Source of the DNA: Chamaelirium japonicum | Taxonomy: Eukaryota > Streptophyta > Magnoliopsida > Liliales > Melanthiaceae | Direction: 5' to 3' | NCBI GenBank assembly: GCA_947650365.1 | Contig: OX393551.1 | Coordinates: 63,973,644-64,037,643 of the forward strand | Length of the DNA stretch: 64,000 nucleotides | Shown here: piece by piece, positions 34,102 through 44,040 of the stretch | Numbering within the stretch: position 1 is the stretch's first letter | How the letters are laid out: the number at the start of each line of letters is the position of its first letter | The notes under the pieces: model-generated | What the model was told of the DNA's origin: nothing | Databases searched by the model: none | The model's input: the letters and a program-made list of their open reading frames with translations, nothing else | Made by a program: the position numbers and the translations under genes

Positions 34102-36906
34102 TCACGGTGGATCATGAACCGAGAGTTTGCCTAGAAAATGTCGGAAGCGAGCAGTCGTCAGTGGCTTCGTCAGAAAATCAGCAGTCTGCTCCGATGAGGG
34201 AATGAAAGGCAGGGAGATGATGTGATCGATAAACGCCTGGCGAACATAATGACAGTCAACTTCAATATGCTTTGTTCGCTCATGGAAGACCGGATTGCTA
34301 GCAATCTGAATAGCACTCCGGTTGTCACAGAAGAGAGGGGTCGGCCCGGATATCACCACTCCCAAGTCAAGCAGAAGACGTCGAAGCCAGACAATCTCGG
34401 CGGTGGTGAAAGCCATAGCCCTGTATTCGGCTTCGGTGCTGGAGCGAGCAACAGACTCCTGCTTCTTGCTGCGCCATGAAATCAGTGAGTCACCCAGAAA
34501 CACACAGTATCCTGTAGTAGATCGACGAGTGTCTGCATCTCCTGCCCAATCTGCATCTGAGTAGGAGCGCAGTACCAACGGAGAGGTGGAGGGAAACAGG
34601 AGTGAACGGGTGATGGTGCCCCGGAAATAGCGGATAATCCGAAGAACAGCTGCATAGTGTACTGACCGTGGAGCCTGAACAAACTGACTGACAATGCCAA
34701 CAGCATGGGCAATGTCTGGCCGGGTCATGGTGAGATAGACAAGCATCCCAACCAACCTCTGGTAGCGGGAGACATCCTGGAGCGGCTCACCATCGGTAGC
34801 GAGAAGCTTCAAATTGAGCTCCATGGGTGTATCAGCAGTACGTGTGTCAGTGAAGGCAGCATCAGTAAGAATGTCGGAGATGTACTTCTGCTGGGAGACC
34901 AACAGACCACGAGCTGACCTGGCAATCTCAAGACCCAGAAAGTAGCGAAGAGAGCCCAGGTCTTTCATCTCAAACTGACTCTGGAGGTGCCGCTGGAGAG
35001 AGGCGATGGTGGCACTGTCATCCCCAGTGATGATCATATCATCCACGTAGAGGAGAAGGACTGCAATGCCCTGACTGGAGGAGCGAGTGAACATGGCATA
35101 GTCAGAGTGACGCTCAACAAACCCGGCGGCCAGAACTGCACTGCGAAAGCGCTCAAACCAGGCACGAGGAGCCTGCTTGAGCCCATAGATAGCCCGGCGC
35201 AACCGACACATGTGTCCTGGAGGAACTGAAGTGCCCGGAGGAGGAGCCATGTAGACTTCCTCGGAGAGATCACCGTGAAGAAACGCATTGGTGACATCCA
35301 TCTGATGGAGAGGCCACCCTCGAGCAGCTGCCACAGCTAAGAGGGTGCGCACAGTAGTCATCCGAGCAACTGGAGCAAACGTCTCCTCGTAGTCAATCCC
35401 ATACTCCTGGGAGAAGCCACGAGCAACGAGACGAGCCTTGTGCCGCTCAATGGATCCGTCAGGTCGAGTCTTGACCTTGAAGATCCACTTGCAGCTAACA
35501 GGCACCACCCCGGGGGGACAAGGCACCAACTCCCAGGTCTGGGTCCGCTGAAATGCCTCAAGCTCAACTGACATGGCCTGCCGCCACTCTAGATGTAATG
35601 CTGCCTCACGGTACGATTGGGGCTCCCGATGAGTGTGAAGAGCAATAAGGAAGGCCTGAAAGGATGGTGAATAGGAGACACTGGTAGAGAAGCCAGAAGA
35701 GTCAGGAGAGTCAGTGGGAAAAGCAGAGTAACCAAACCTGTCAGGAGAGTAGTCGTATCTGGCAGGAGGGTGATGTTCGCGCGCTGGGTAGCGCCGAACA
35801 CGAGCAGGATCCACGACCGGGGAGGAGGGAGCAGCAGCATCAGGCGAGGGAGTACCAGGGAGAACCGACTCTGGAGGGGGAGCTACAGACCGATGTACAT
35901 AGACACGAGTAATGGGTGGTGGTGGTGGTGGCGTGGGGGACTGAGGAGGTGGTGGTGGTGGTGGCGATGGATACTGAGGAGGTGGTGATGGTGGTGTAGT
36001 AGGCGTGGATGGGGCAACAGAAACCGGGGGTAGAACAGGGATGTGGAGATGGGAGGAGGGCGAGGAGGATGACGAAGTAGGCAAGGAAAGATCCCGAGAC
36101 TCAGGAGCAAAATACGGGACATCCTCAACAAAGGAGACGTGACGGGAGACACGGATCCGACGAGCTAAGGGATCATAGCAGCGATACCCCTTATGCTCAC
36201 GACTGAGCCCCAAGTGAACACACCTAACAGACCTTGCAGAAAGTTTGGTGCGCTCATGGGGAGGAAGAAGAACGAAGCACGTGCAGCCAAACGTGCGAAG
36301 AAAAGAGTAGTCAGGTAGACTGGAGTGAAGGCGCTCGTGAGGGGTGGCACCGGACAGAGCAGATGACGGAGTGATATTGATGAGGTGGACAGCCGTCATG
36401 ACAGCTTCAGCCCAGTAGGAGTGAGGGACAGACGCAGAGAGAAGCAAGGCTCGTGCAGTCTCAAGGACATGACGATGCTTGCGTTCGGCAACGCCGTTCT
36501 GCTCATGGGTGTGGGGACAGGACTGCTGGTGAAGAGTGCTGTGAGACTGAAGAAGCTCACGCATCTCAGAGGAGAGATACTCCTTGGCACAATCAGACCG
36601 AAAGGTCTTGATTCGCCGACCACACTGGGTGTGTATCATAGTGGTGAATCGCCTAAAGATTTGGGGAATTTCAGACCGATGACGCATGAGATAGACCCAG
36701 GTGCACCTAGAATAGTCATCGATAAAACAAACATAATACATATAACCAGATAGAGATGCAACAGGAGCAGGACCCCAAATATCCGAATGAACTAAATCAA
36801 ATAAAGCATTAGACTGGGAAGTACTAGCAGAAAAAGGAAGAGCTAGATGCTTTGCCAGTCGACAACCCGTACAGACAGAGAGGGGGGAGAAAGACGCTCG
36901 ACCCAA
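34102..36906 (-). CDS. Copia-B pol: integrase, reverse transcriptase, RNase H
   Basis: A 934-residue frame. Residues 1-40 are the end of the integrase zinc-binding region (CTGCRLAKH). The integrase core follows (about 40-200, including HSDIWGP and HEQNGVAERKHRH). A proline-rich linker lies at about 280-400, then reverse transcriptase (about 455-700, with KWIFKVKTRPDGS, MDVTNAFLHGDL and the catalytic LLYVDDMIITGDD), and RNase H (about 780-920, with DADWAGD, SSTEAEYRA and the C-terminal ADFLTKPL). These act in copying element RNA and inserting the DNA. The frame is long and uninterrupted, in keeping with a recent insertion, but the polyprotein upstream is broken, so I treat it as a fossil. Confidence 0.92.
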   Translation of the reverse strand: MGRASFSPLSVCTGCRLAKHLALPFSASTSQSNALFDLVHSDIWGPAPVASLSGYMYYVCFIDDYSRCTWVYLMRHRSEIPQIFRRFTTMIHTQCGRRIKTFRSDCAKEYLSSEMRELLQSHSTLHQQSCPHTHEQNGVAERKHRHVLETARALLLSASVPHSYWAEAVMTAVHLINITPSSALSGATPHERLHSSLPDYSFLRTFGCTCFVLLPPHERTKLSARSVRCVHLGLSREHKGYRCYDPLARRIRVSRHVSFVEDVPYFAPESRDLSLPTSSSSSPSSHLHIPVLPPVSVAPSTPTTPPSPPPQYPSPPPPPPPQSPTPPPPPPITRVYVHRSVAPPPESVLPGTPSPDAAAPSSPVVDPARVRRYPAREHHPPARYDYSPDRFGYSAFPTDSPDSSGFSTSVSYSPSFQAFLIALHTHREPQSYREAALHLEWRQAMSVELEAFQRTQTWELVPCPPGVVPVSCKWIFKVKTRPDGSIERHKARLVARGFSQEYGIDYEETFAPVARMTTVRTLLAVAAARGWPLHQMDVTNAFLHGDLSEEVYMAPPPGTSVPPGHMCRLRRAIYGLKQAPRAWFERFRSAVLAAGFVERHSDYAMFTRSSSQGIAVLLLYVDDMIITGDDSATIASLQRHLQSQFEMKDLGSLRYFLGLEIARSARGLLVSQQKYISDILTDAAFTDTRTADTPMELNLKLLATDGEPLQDVSRYQRLVGMLVYLTMTRPDIAHAVGIVSQFVQAPRSVHYAAVLRIIRYFRGTITRSLLFPSTSPLVLRSYSDADWAGDADTRRSTTGYCVFLGDSLISWRSKKQESVARSSTEAEYRAMAFTTAEIVWLRRLLLDLGVVISGPTPLFCDNRSAIQIASNPVFHERTKHIEVDCHYVRQAFIDHIISLPFIPSSEQTADFLTKPLTTARFRHFLGKLSVHDPP

Positions 36907-36933
36907 AGCGCCCGAACGGAATACGCTTTTGAG

Positions 36934-37245
36934 TCAATCACTTGATATATGACCTAACCTTCTGTGCCACAGGTCGGCATCAGAGGTGACAGACATGACA
37001 GACGCAACTGAAGACACATGGAGATGGTCCAACTGGTAGAGTCCTCCTGCCCTACGGCCCAGCCCAATCCTCTGACCCGTTCGCGAATCCTGCACAACAC
37101 AAACAGAAGGGGTGAAGGTGACAGTCAGGCCAGAGTCGCAAAGAGAACTGATGGAAATCAAATTAATATTAAGACGGGGGGCATGATGGACATGGGATAG
37201 GGTCAGGCGACCAGAAGGGTCAGAGGTGGTGGTGATGGAGCCACA
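36934..37245 (-). other. Copia-B protease / pre-integrase segment
   Basis: This stretch links the gag and pol frames and carries the GAG-pre-integrase signature (DLWHRRLGHIS). It is where the element is interrupted. Confidence 0.7.
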
Positions 37246-38505
37246 TTACGGAATAGGGACGAGAGTCCCATCCGCAGTGCGAACCTCCTGGTGGGTGGTA
37301 GTGGGAGAACAGTCCGTGAGGACAGTGGAGTCAAAAGTAAGGTGACAGGAGGCACCCGAATCGAAGATCCATGGAGCAGTAGTACCAGAGGTGGCAGACA
37401 AGCCGTGCGCAGTCGCGGAGCCGGTGGAGGCTATGTGGCGAAGAAGGAGCTCCTCGAGGCGCTGAAGACGGTCCGGCTCAGGCGGCGAAGGAGATGTGGG
37501 AGCAGTGGGCAGTGGCGAGGCCTCTGTAGTAGCCGCTGCACCACCAAAGTGGCGAAAGGAAGACGAACCACGTCCTCGGCCCCGTCCACCTCGACCACCG
37601 CGTCGATCATCGCGAGAGGTCGAAGACCAGCGGGGGGATCTCTCATCCGGACCCCAGCGGGGGTTGCGTGGAGGACGTGTAGGGCACTCGCGCTTCATGT
37701 GGCCGGGCTCCTTGCAGTAGTGACAAAAAACAGCCTCATCGGAGAACCCGGCTGCCAAGACAGAGTCGGAGCTATGAGCAAGTGGAGGAGCACGAGCGCC
37801 CTGAGTCTGAAGGCGGGTCTCCTCATCGACTAAGGCGAGTAGGGCATCCTCGAGCCGAGGGAGGGGCTCACGGTGCAGGAGCTGGGCGACTATGAGAGCA
37901 AAGTCTGGTCGGAGTGCTGCCAGGAACTGGTGCAGGTGGCCCTCGTCGAGGTAACGCTGGAAGTCCCGGGAGCGGGGGCAGTCACACCGCTCCGGAATCA
38001 GTGAGTCCAGCTCATGCCAGTAGGCACTCATCTGACTGAAGAAGTCCTGAATGGTACGCTCCCCCTGACGGGCAGACTGCGAGTCGCAGATGAGCTGATG
38101 CCGGCGGGCGCCGCCGCGTGGGAGAAAACGGTCCCGGAGATACTCCCACATCGCGCGCGCAGTCGGAAGGCGGCCGATGGGAGCAAGGAGCGGACGAGCA
38201 ACCGAGTCCAGGAGGTACGCCCGGATGGCCTGATCGTGGCGGCGCCACGTAAGAGCAGCAACGGTGACGGCCGTGGTAGTAGTCGCTGCAGAAGATGTAG
38301 CACTGCTGGTGACAGAGGACGAGCCGGAGTAGTCAGTGGGAGGAGGATCCTCGCCGGTGATGTGACCCCACAGATCACGACTGGAGAGGGCGGCCTCGAC
38401 GGTGAGGGACCAGTCAGGCCAGTCGCTGGCCGACGACAACTGAAACGCAACCGCCTTTAGCGGTGGAGAGATCGCAACGACAGACGGTACGGCTGGAGAG
38501 GCCAT
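37246..38505 (-). CDS. Copia-B gag with start of protease
   Basis: A 419-residue frame opening MASPAVPSVVAISPP. The N-terminal two-thirds is a UBN2-like gag domain with the conserved WEYLRDRF-like segment (about 115-125) and a QLICDSQ-to-SAYWHELDSLIP stretch. A single zinc knuckle (CHYCKEPGHMKREC) lies near residue 265, followed by an RG-rich patch (GGRGGRGRGRG). The C-terminus carries the aspartic-protease active-site motif (FDSGASCHLT) near residue 390. Gag would package the element RNA. It begins about 540 bp inside the 5' LTR. Confidence 0.88.
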   Translation of the reverse strand: MASPAVPSVVAISPPLKAVAFQLSSASDWPDWSLTVEAALSSRDLWGHITGEDPPPTDYSGSSSVTSSATSSAATTTTAVTVAALTWRRHDQAIRAYLLDSVARPLLAPIGRLPTARAMWEYLRDRFLPRGGARRHQLICDSQSARQGERTIQDFFSQMSAYWHELDSLIPERCDCPRSRDFQRYLDEGHLHQFLAALRPDFALIVAQLLHREPLPRLEDALLALVDEETRLQTQGARAPPLAHSSDSVLAAGFSDEAVFCHYCKEPGHMKRECPTRPPRNPRWGPDERSPRWSSTSRDDRRGGRGGRGRGRGSSSFRHFGGAAATTEASPLPTAPTSPSPPEPDRLQRLEELLLRHIASTGSATAHGLSATSGTTAPWIFDSGASCHLTFDSTVLTDCSPTTTHQEVRTADGTLVPIP

Positions 38506-38519
38506 GGAGGAGGTTGTAG

Positions 38520-39034
38520 GGTGTCAGAGGGTGTCGGGGGGGCTGTAGGGGGGGTCGGGGGGGGTTTCGGGTGGTCGGAAGGGGCTGTAGGGGGGTTTCG
38601 GGTGGCCGGAAGGGGGGGCCAGTGGAGGAAGGGTGATGTAGGTGGTGGCGACGGCTGTAGGGGGGGTCGGGAGTGGAGGCGGGGGCTGCTGCAGGGGGTC
38701 GGGGGTGGAGGAGGGGCTGCAGGGGGTTTCGGTGGCCGGAAGGGGGGGTTGTGGGGGTTTTGGTTGGGCGGAAGGGGGGCTGTAGGGGTTCGGGGGGCTG
38801 GAGAGGGGGGTCGGTGGTGGAGGAGGGGGCTGCAGGGGGTCGGGGGTGGAGGAGGGGGCTGCAGGGGGTTTCGGGGGTCGGGTGGTGGAGGAGGGGGCTG
38901 CAGGTGGCCGGAGGGGGGGGCCGGTGGAGGAGAGGGGCCGGACAGAGTAGGTGCAGCCGGCGGAGGGATCAGCCGGAGGAGATGCAGCCGGCGGGAAGGA
39001 GGGAGACTGGAGAAGGTGCAGCCGTCACCCTAGA
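38520..39034 (-). repeat. C-rich leader of Copia-B (G-rich on the plus strand)
   Basis: The plus strand repeats GGGGGTCGGGGGTGGAGGA and GGGGGCTGCAGGGGGT many times with an irregular period of about 30-60 bp. It lies between the primer-binding site and gag, so the element's RNA would carry the C-rich version. The long plus-strand glycine-rich frames here are artefacts of composition. Confidence 0.75.
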
Positions 39035-39046
39035 GCTCTGATACCA
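39035..39046 (-). other. Primer-binding site of Copia-B
   Basis: On the minus strand this is TGGTATCAGAGC, complementary to the initiator-Met tRNA 3' end, directly after the LTR. Confidence 0.9.
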
Positions 39047-39175
39047 TGTTAGGAGACGACGGCTAGGGTTTGGAGAGGAACAGAATGATTCCATTGAGGG
39101 ACTCAAGCCCAATATATGTACAGTAAACCCGACCCGACTATACAGTAAACCCGACCCATTACATTTACATTAACA
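39047..39175 (-). repeat. 5' LTR of Copia-B
   Basis: 129 bp, followed on the plus strand by the second GAATG duplication. Confidence 0.93.
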
Positions 39176-39180
39176 GAATG

Positions 39181-41135
39181 AAAGAGAAAGAGAAAGAGAG
39201 AGGAAAGGAGAGAGAGAGAGAGGAAGAGAAGTAGAGAGAGATCGAAAGAAGAGCCGGCAGTAACCCTCTGCGTCGACGACTACCTGCAGCCCAAGGCAAG
39301 CCGACCCCCTCCTCTCATTTCAGTCGATACTAGCACCCGGTAATGGCCGGAGCCCAACCATGACCACCCCATGCGAACCCGTGGCCGGATTTCATGCCGG
39401 ACCACGGAGTTCGCCGGCACGAAACGAGCGCACCCCGGCGCGAGCGGTCGCTCCCCGGTGGTAACCCTTGGCTTCCTATTCGCGTCGATGGCGTGGGGGA
39501 GGCTAGCCGACCACCGGAGGTGGTGCCGAAGTTGTGCAACCCCCCCCCCCCCCCCCCCCCGACGAGTAGGGATGGCAACGGTGCGGTTTAAACCGAAAAC
39601 CGCAAAAAACCGTACCGCATGGTACGGTTTTGGTTTGCCAAAATATATAACCGTCACGATGTGGTTTCAGTGTAGCAGTACGATTTCGGTTTTGACCAAA
39701 ACCGTATAAAACTGCACCGTTTAGATCATTTCAGTGATAAACCACGATGCACCGTACCACACAGCACCGCATGGTGCGGTTTCGATTTTACGTAATGGTA
39801 CACCGTCACAATGCAGGACGATTTCGGTGTTGTGGTACGATTTTGGTTTTACCCGAAATCACTCCGTTGCCATCCCTACCTCCGAGTGCTGCTTCCATGC
39901 GAAAAAAGGGAGGAGCACATACGAGTTGTAAATTAGATACTCTTAAGGGCACATTAGTCATTTGTGTTAGATTTATTTAAAATGTTAGGGGGTGCCCTAA
40001 TAGGGTTTATAAAGGAATATAAGGGCTACCCTTAGCAACCAATTCAGTTGCTAGGCCCCACTCAATGGGTGGACCCCACATAAGTGATTGGGTCCCACCG
40101 TTGTGCAATGCATAGTGTTGAGATGGTTTCGGTCGTCGTTTCGCTGTCAGGAGTCGGAATTCGACGAAACTGACGGCAATGGACTTGATTTTTCTAGACC
40201 TACCCGTTGACAGTAGGTTAACCTAAAAGATACAAAATTACCAAAATACACTGTCATGGAGTTTAGTCGATCTTGTATCGGCCTTAACTTTGCGATCCAA
40301 ACTCCGAATCCCACAAAATTAGCGACACGGGTCCCGAATCCAGATACCAACTATCTATACCATTGGAATCTAGTGGAGGACCCTCAAAGATTCAGGGTCC
40401 CACTTAACTCCTAAGTCATGCCCTCCCAAAGGGTTGGACCCATTCTTTTGGGAACAAGTCCATGCACACCAAACATGATCATCGCACGGATCCCCATGCT
40501 CTTGGTTCAATATTGGTCCCCTATGGAGGGTGACCTGGCCAATACCATAGTGCCAAACGTCTGCCAAATCCCTATTGAGGGCGATCCAATAAGAGTGATC
40601 GAAATCACCGCCAGTTGATCCCCTATGGAGGGTGAACCGACTGTTTAGGCATAAAACCCTAGTTGCATCGATCGTAATGGTGCCATGACGTATCCACCCT
40701 ATATTTTTGTTGTTTTGACACGCGTACTTGGATTGTCGATTTACCAGGTTACCATGTGGAGTTCGATCGGTAGAGGTCTAACCCTGAGCAGAAGAGGAGG
40801 AGCTTACTACGAAATCCAAGGCAAGCCCCTATACTCCTAGTTTTAGGAATTTGGTTTAACAAATAGGGTCTATTACATGTTAATTAGGGTTAGATTCATG
40901 ATAATTCGGATCTAACACACACTAGTTGAGTTTTAACCATTGCTTGAATTAAGGTGTGCGAGTGTGTTAAATTAGGGTTCAGATCTTGTTTGGATTAGGG
41001 CTCTTTATGCTAGATGATGTTGGACTTGTGATAACTTATGGTTGAACTATACTAAGTTAAGACTTTGAATGTTTCGCATAGGGTTAGATCAATGCTAATT
41101 AAGATTTAAAGCATGCGGAGCTATGTTCTACTATG
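39181..41135 (+). other. Second segment of the giant LTR
   Basis: The GAGA block interrupted by Copia-B continues here, followed by a GC-rich leader (39250-39566), a hAT element, and a middle part that shares CGTCGTTTCGCTGTC and TTGGTCCCCTATGGAGGGTG with the LARD LTR middle. Non-coding. Confidence 0.5.
39567..39878. mobile_element. hAT-like MITE (CGGTTTTGGTTT-rich)
   Basis: The ends TAGGGATGGCAACGG and its exact complement CCGTTGCCATCCCTA are inverted repeats. The flanks CCGACGAG (39559-39566) and CCTCCGAG (39879-39886) match at six of eight bases, as expected for an eroded 8-bp hAT duplication. The 312-bp interior repeats GGTACGGTTTTGGTTT-like words and has no transposase. Confidence 0.8.
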
Positions 41136-42520
41136 TGATGCAGCATGATCAGCACCTTCGGATCATCGCCGAATCTCCAGATCATCGCCAGAGACCTTTA
41201 TTTACAGTCGTTTTTTATTTTATGCTTGGAGGACATTACCCATATGGGACTTGTTAGCCGTTTATTTCAGTTTTTGGCCATTTTCTATGTTTTTGGCCTA
41301 ATTTCTGCACTTAGTACTATTTATGTTCTTGCTCAATTCATGGGGGATGTCCATGATCTCATCTGAGGGCTTTTCGGATTGAATCCGGGTCTTCTCGGGT
41401 GAGTTTCTGCATGTTATTAATAAAAATCTGGGTACGTGTGTTTGCGGGGTACCGACGGACGAGATTATATCTCGAAACCGATGGTTAGATAGCGAAATAA
41501 CTCAAAATTGATGATGTGGCAGCATATGGGCTTCAACTAGGAGTTAAATGGGCTTATCTTAATCCCAATAGGGCTTCCCATTGAGTGCCGCTCCCCTCTC
41601 TCTCCCTTTTTCCGTGAACCACCCGCCCGCTACCCCTTGTCCGCGCGAAATAGGCCACCCGACCCCCTCTTCCATCCCCTCTCTTCTCTCTCTCTTTTCC
41701 CCCTTGTTTCTCTCTCTTTTCCTTGCCTTTCTTAGCCCATTGCATCCCCGCCATCCATCCTTAATTCCCTTTGATCTTGGACACCCAAAAGAAAAACCCT
41801 AATGCTACAAAAAGATGAAGAAAGGAGGAGAGATCAGAATTTGATAGTTGCTGAAATTCGTGCCTCTTCATGAGAGCCTCCGGGAGAGACTCGTGTCCCC
41901 GACCCTCGCCGCATCCGCGACTTCGTCTCGTGAAGGCCTTGGCTTATTTTTTCGAAGGATCCGGCTTCTCATGAAGTCCGGCCTTGCTCCGTGTGCGGGA
42001 TCATCGGCGCATCCTCTCATCGACCCACGGCGGGAAAACCCAGGCATTATCTATCCTTTATTTTATTTTCCCTTCGCATCCACCTCATTTTCATTTTGTT
42101 TTCATTGCCTCCGCTCCGCCTCGTAGCCGTAATCCTCCCGTTCATCACTAGTTGAAGCCCTAAAATATGCCTAATCATTATATTTGCTATCTTTAGTCTG
42201 TCGGTAACCCTAGCAAGCATGCTTAGCCTATTTTTAGTGAAAATCTGATGCAAACCTATCTTTAAATCTCAATATCTATTGCTGCGATTTAATCTCTTAT
42301 ATGCTGAAATTAGTTTCCGTGATACTATTGCGTCTTTTATTGTTAAATCTTAAACCTGCTTTATGTTGACTGCATAGACTCTTAGTACTGCGTGAGATAG
42401 TTTATGTTTGCTGTCCTTTTGAGTCATACGATGTTATATTGATAAATAAATCTTAGTTGTTGACCAAAGGGAACCCTAAAGGGCTTAAGATTGTAGTGCA
42501 CCTTATCGGTGCCTGCATCA
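41136..42520 (+). repeat. 5' LTR of the chromovirus-like element
   Basis: 1,385 bp, ending CTGCATCA three bases before the primer-binding site at 42524. It contains a CT-rich block (41580-41760). A short frame at 41581-41802 also occurs in the 3' LTR and is not a gene. Confidence 0.9.
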
Positions 42521-42523
42521 AGT

Positions 42524-42535
42524 TGGTATCAGAGC
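42524..42535 (+). other. Primer-binding site of the chromovirus-like element
   Basis: TGGTATCAGAGC, complementary to the 3' end of initiator-Met tRNA. Confidence 0.9.
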
Positions 42536-42691
42536 TTGAAAGAACCTGTTCGGGTTTCTTTTAAGTGCTGAAATTCAGCAAACCCTCATCTTCTTCTTTG
42601 CTGATTTTGCATAGGGCATAATCTTGCGTGCTTGAAATTGCATCTAGTGTTAGGATTGCATCGTGTGAAACATCTGTATATCTCATAACCC

Positions 42692-44040
42692 ATGGCTGAT
42701 CGTACCCATCTGCACCGGGATGCCCGGAATCGGGGACGTTTCCCTCGAGGACCACAACCTCGTGGTGCTTGGCAAGAAGCGACCCAAAATACGTTGGATC
42801 GACATGCAACCTTGTTGCAAGAGATCACCGATAGGCTGGGATTACTATTACAAGATAGAGGCGTCAACCCTCATACTCGATCGGTCGAAGAGGACCCGGG
42901 AGGGACAGAAGCCAATCCACATACCGAGGGTCATAGGGTCGAAGAGCAAGACCGAGACCAGGGCTTAAATCGAAATCCGATTCTAACCCCACCTCAGTAC
43001 CAGAACCAAGCCTTACCTCGGAATCACAACCGATACCAACTGCACGAACGAAATCGAGCTGACTATCTTGACTCGCCCCCTGAGTCTGAAGCTGAGTTGG
43101 ACGAGTCCGACGTAGACTTCGAACGAGAGTACGTTCAGTTCGATCGTCCAAGAAACCTATGAGAGTAGCATGCGTGTGATCAGCACGGCATGGAAGAGCG
43201 TCTTATGCGAGCCCTTGAGAGATCCCAAGGTTATGGAGTCCGAGTTAACATCGATGACTTTAGGGGAAGCCATAATACTGACGCATTCCTTGACTGGATA
43301 GAAAGCGTCGAGCACTTCTTTGAATGGAAAGGTCCCCCTGATGATCGAAAAGTCAAACTCGTGGCAACTAAACTGAAAGAAGCCACTTTGGTTTGGTGGC
43401 GAGAGTTGCAAACAAGTCGCCTTAGGAAAGGAAAACAAAAGGTCGCAACGTGGACCAAAATGCGTGACAAGATGCGACTGAAGTCCCTTCCTCCTGACTA
43501 CCGTACCTCTCTGTACCAGAGGTTGCTTAGCCTGAAACAAGGCAATCAAAGCGTACAGGAGTACACTGAAGAGTTTGACATCCTGACCATTCGTAATGCC
43601 ATCCCGAAAGACGATGAACAGAAGGCTGCACGCTACGTCTCGGGATTGCGCTATCAAATTCAGGACGCGCTAGCAATGCAGACCATCCTCACTGTGATGG
43701 AAGCATCTAGGCAAGCTCTCAAAGCTAAGAAGATTTAACAACGAGCCTTTAGGAGAGAGGTTGCCCCTAGAGTACCCCCAGGTGCCCCTTCAGCTGGAAG
43801 AGGAGCACCCCCTACCAGAGTCACCCCATCTGTTCCGACTCTGACTACAACTCCATCAAGAACCCATCAACCCCCTGGTCGGGTTGAACAACCAAGTCGT
43901 GAGCAAAGTGCGATAGGGAGTCGACCACCCAGAGCGACTTACAAATGCTTTGAGTATGGAGAAGTAGGACATCTCATCGCCCAATGCCCAAAAAGGAGAC
44001 CTCAGACCCACCTGACGGAGAGTGAAGAGCCAACTGAGAA
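42692..44040 (+). pseudogene. gag region of the chromovirus-like element
   Basis: The first part (42692-43162) starts MADRTHLHRDARNRGRF and is polar, as in gypsy gag leaders. The second (43190-43738) holds the retrotransposon gag core, with FLDWIESVEHFFEW, KLVATKLKEATLVWW and SVQEYTEEFDIL. A zinc-knuckle remnant lies near 43945-43995. Fossil coding sequence. Confidence 0.85.

Larger units (their letters stand above)
33960..39175 (-). mobile_element. Young Ty1/copia element with 129-bp LTRs (Copia-B)
   Basis: The two LTRs (33960-34088 and 39047-39175) are identical over 129 bp, start TGTTAGGAG and end CATTAACA, and are flanked by GAATG on both sides (33955-33959, 39176-39180). The minus-strand order is LTR, primer-binding site (39035-39046, TGGTATCAGAGC), C-rich leader, gag, pol, polypurine tract (34089-34100), LTR. 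LTR and total length (5.2 kb) fit the short-LTR copia lineages such as Ale/Retrofit, although I did not test the clade. Zero LTR differences make it the youngest element here. It looks nearly whole, with only a few breaks, around the gag-pol junction. Confidence 0.93.

Noticed and set aside
38521-39041. Glycine-rich protein frames of 122-170 residues on the plus strand
   Set aside because: They are antisense to the leader of Copia-B and result from its G-run repeats.
41581-41802. 73-residue frame repeated at 48145-48366
   Set aside because: It lies in both LTRs of the chromovirus-like element in a CT-rich block and has no domain.
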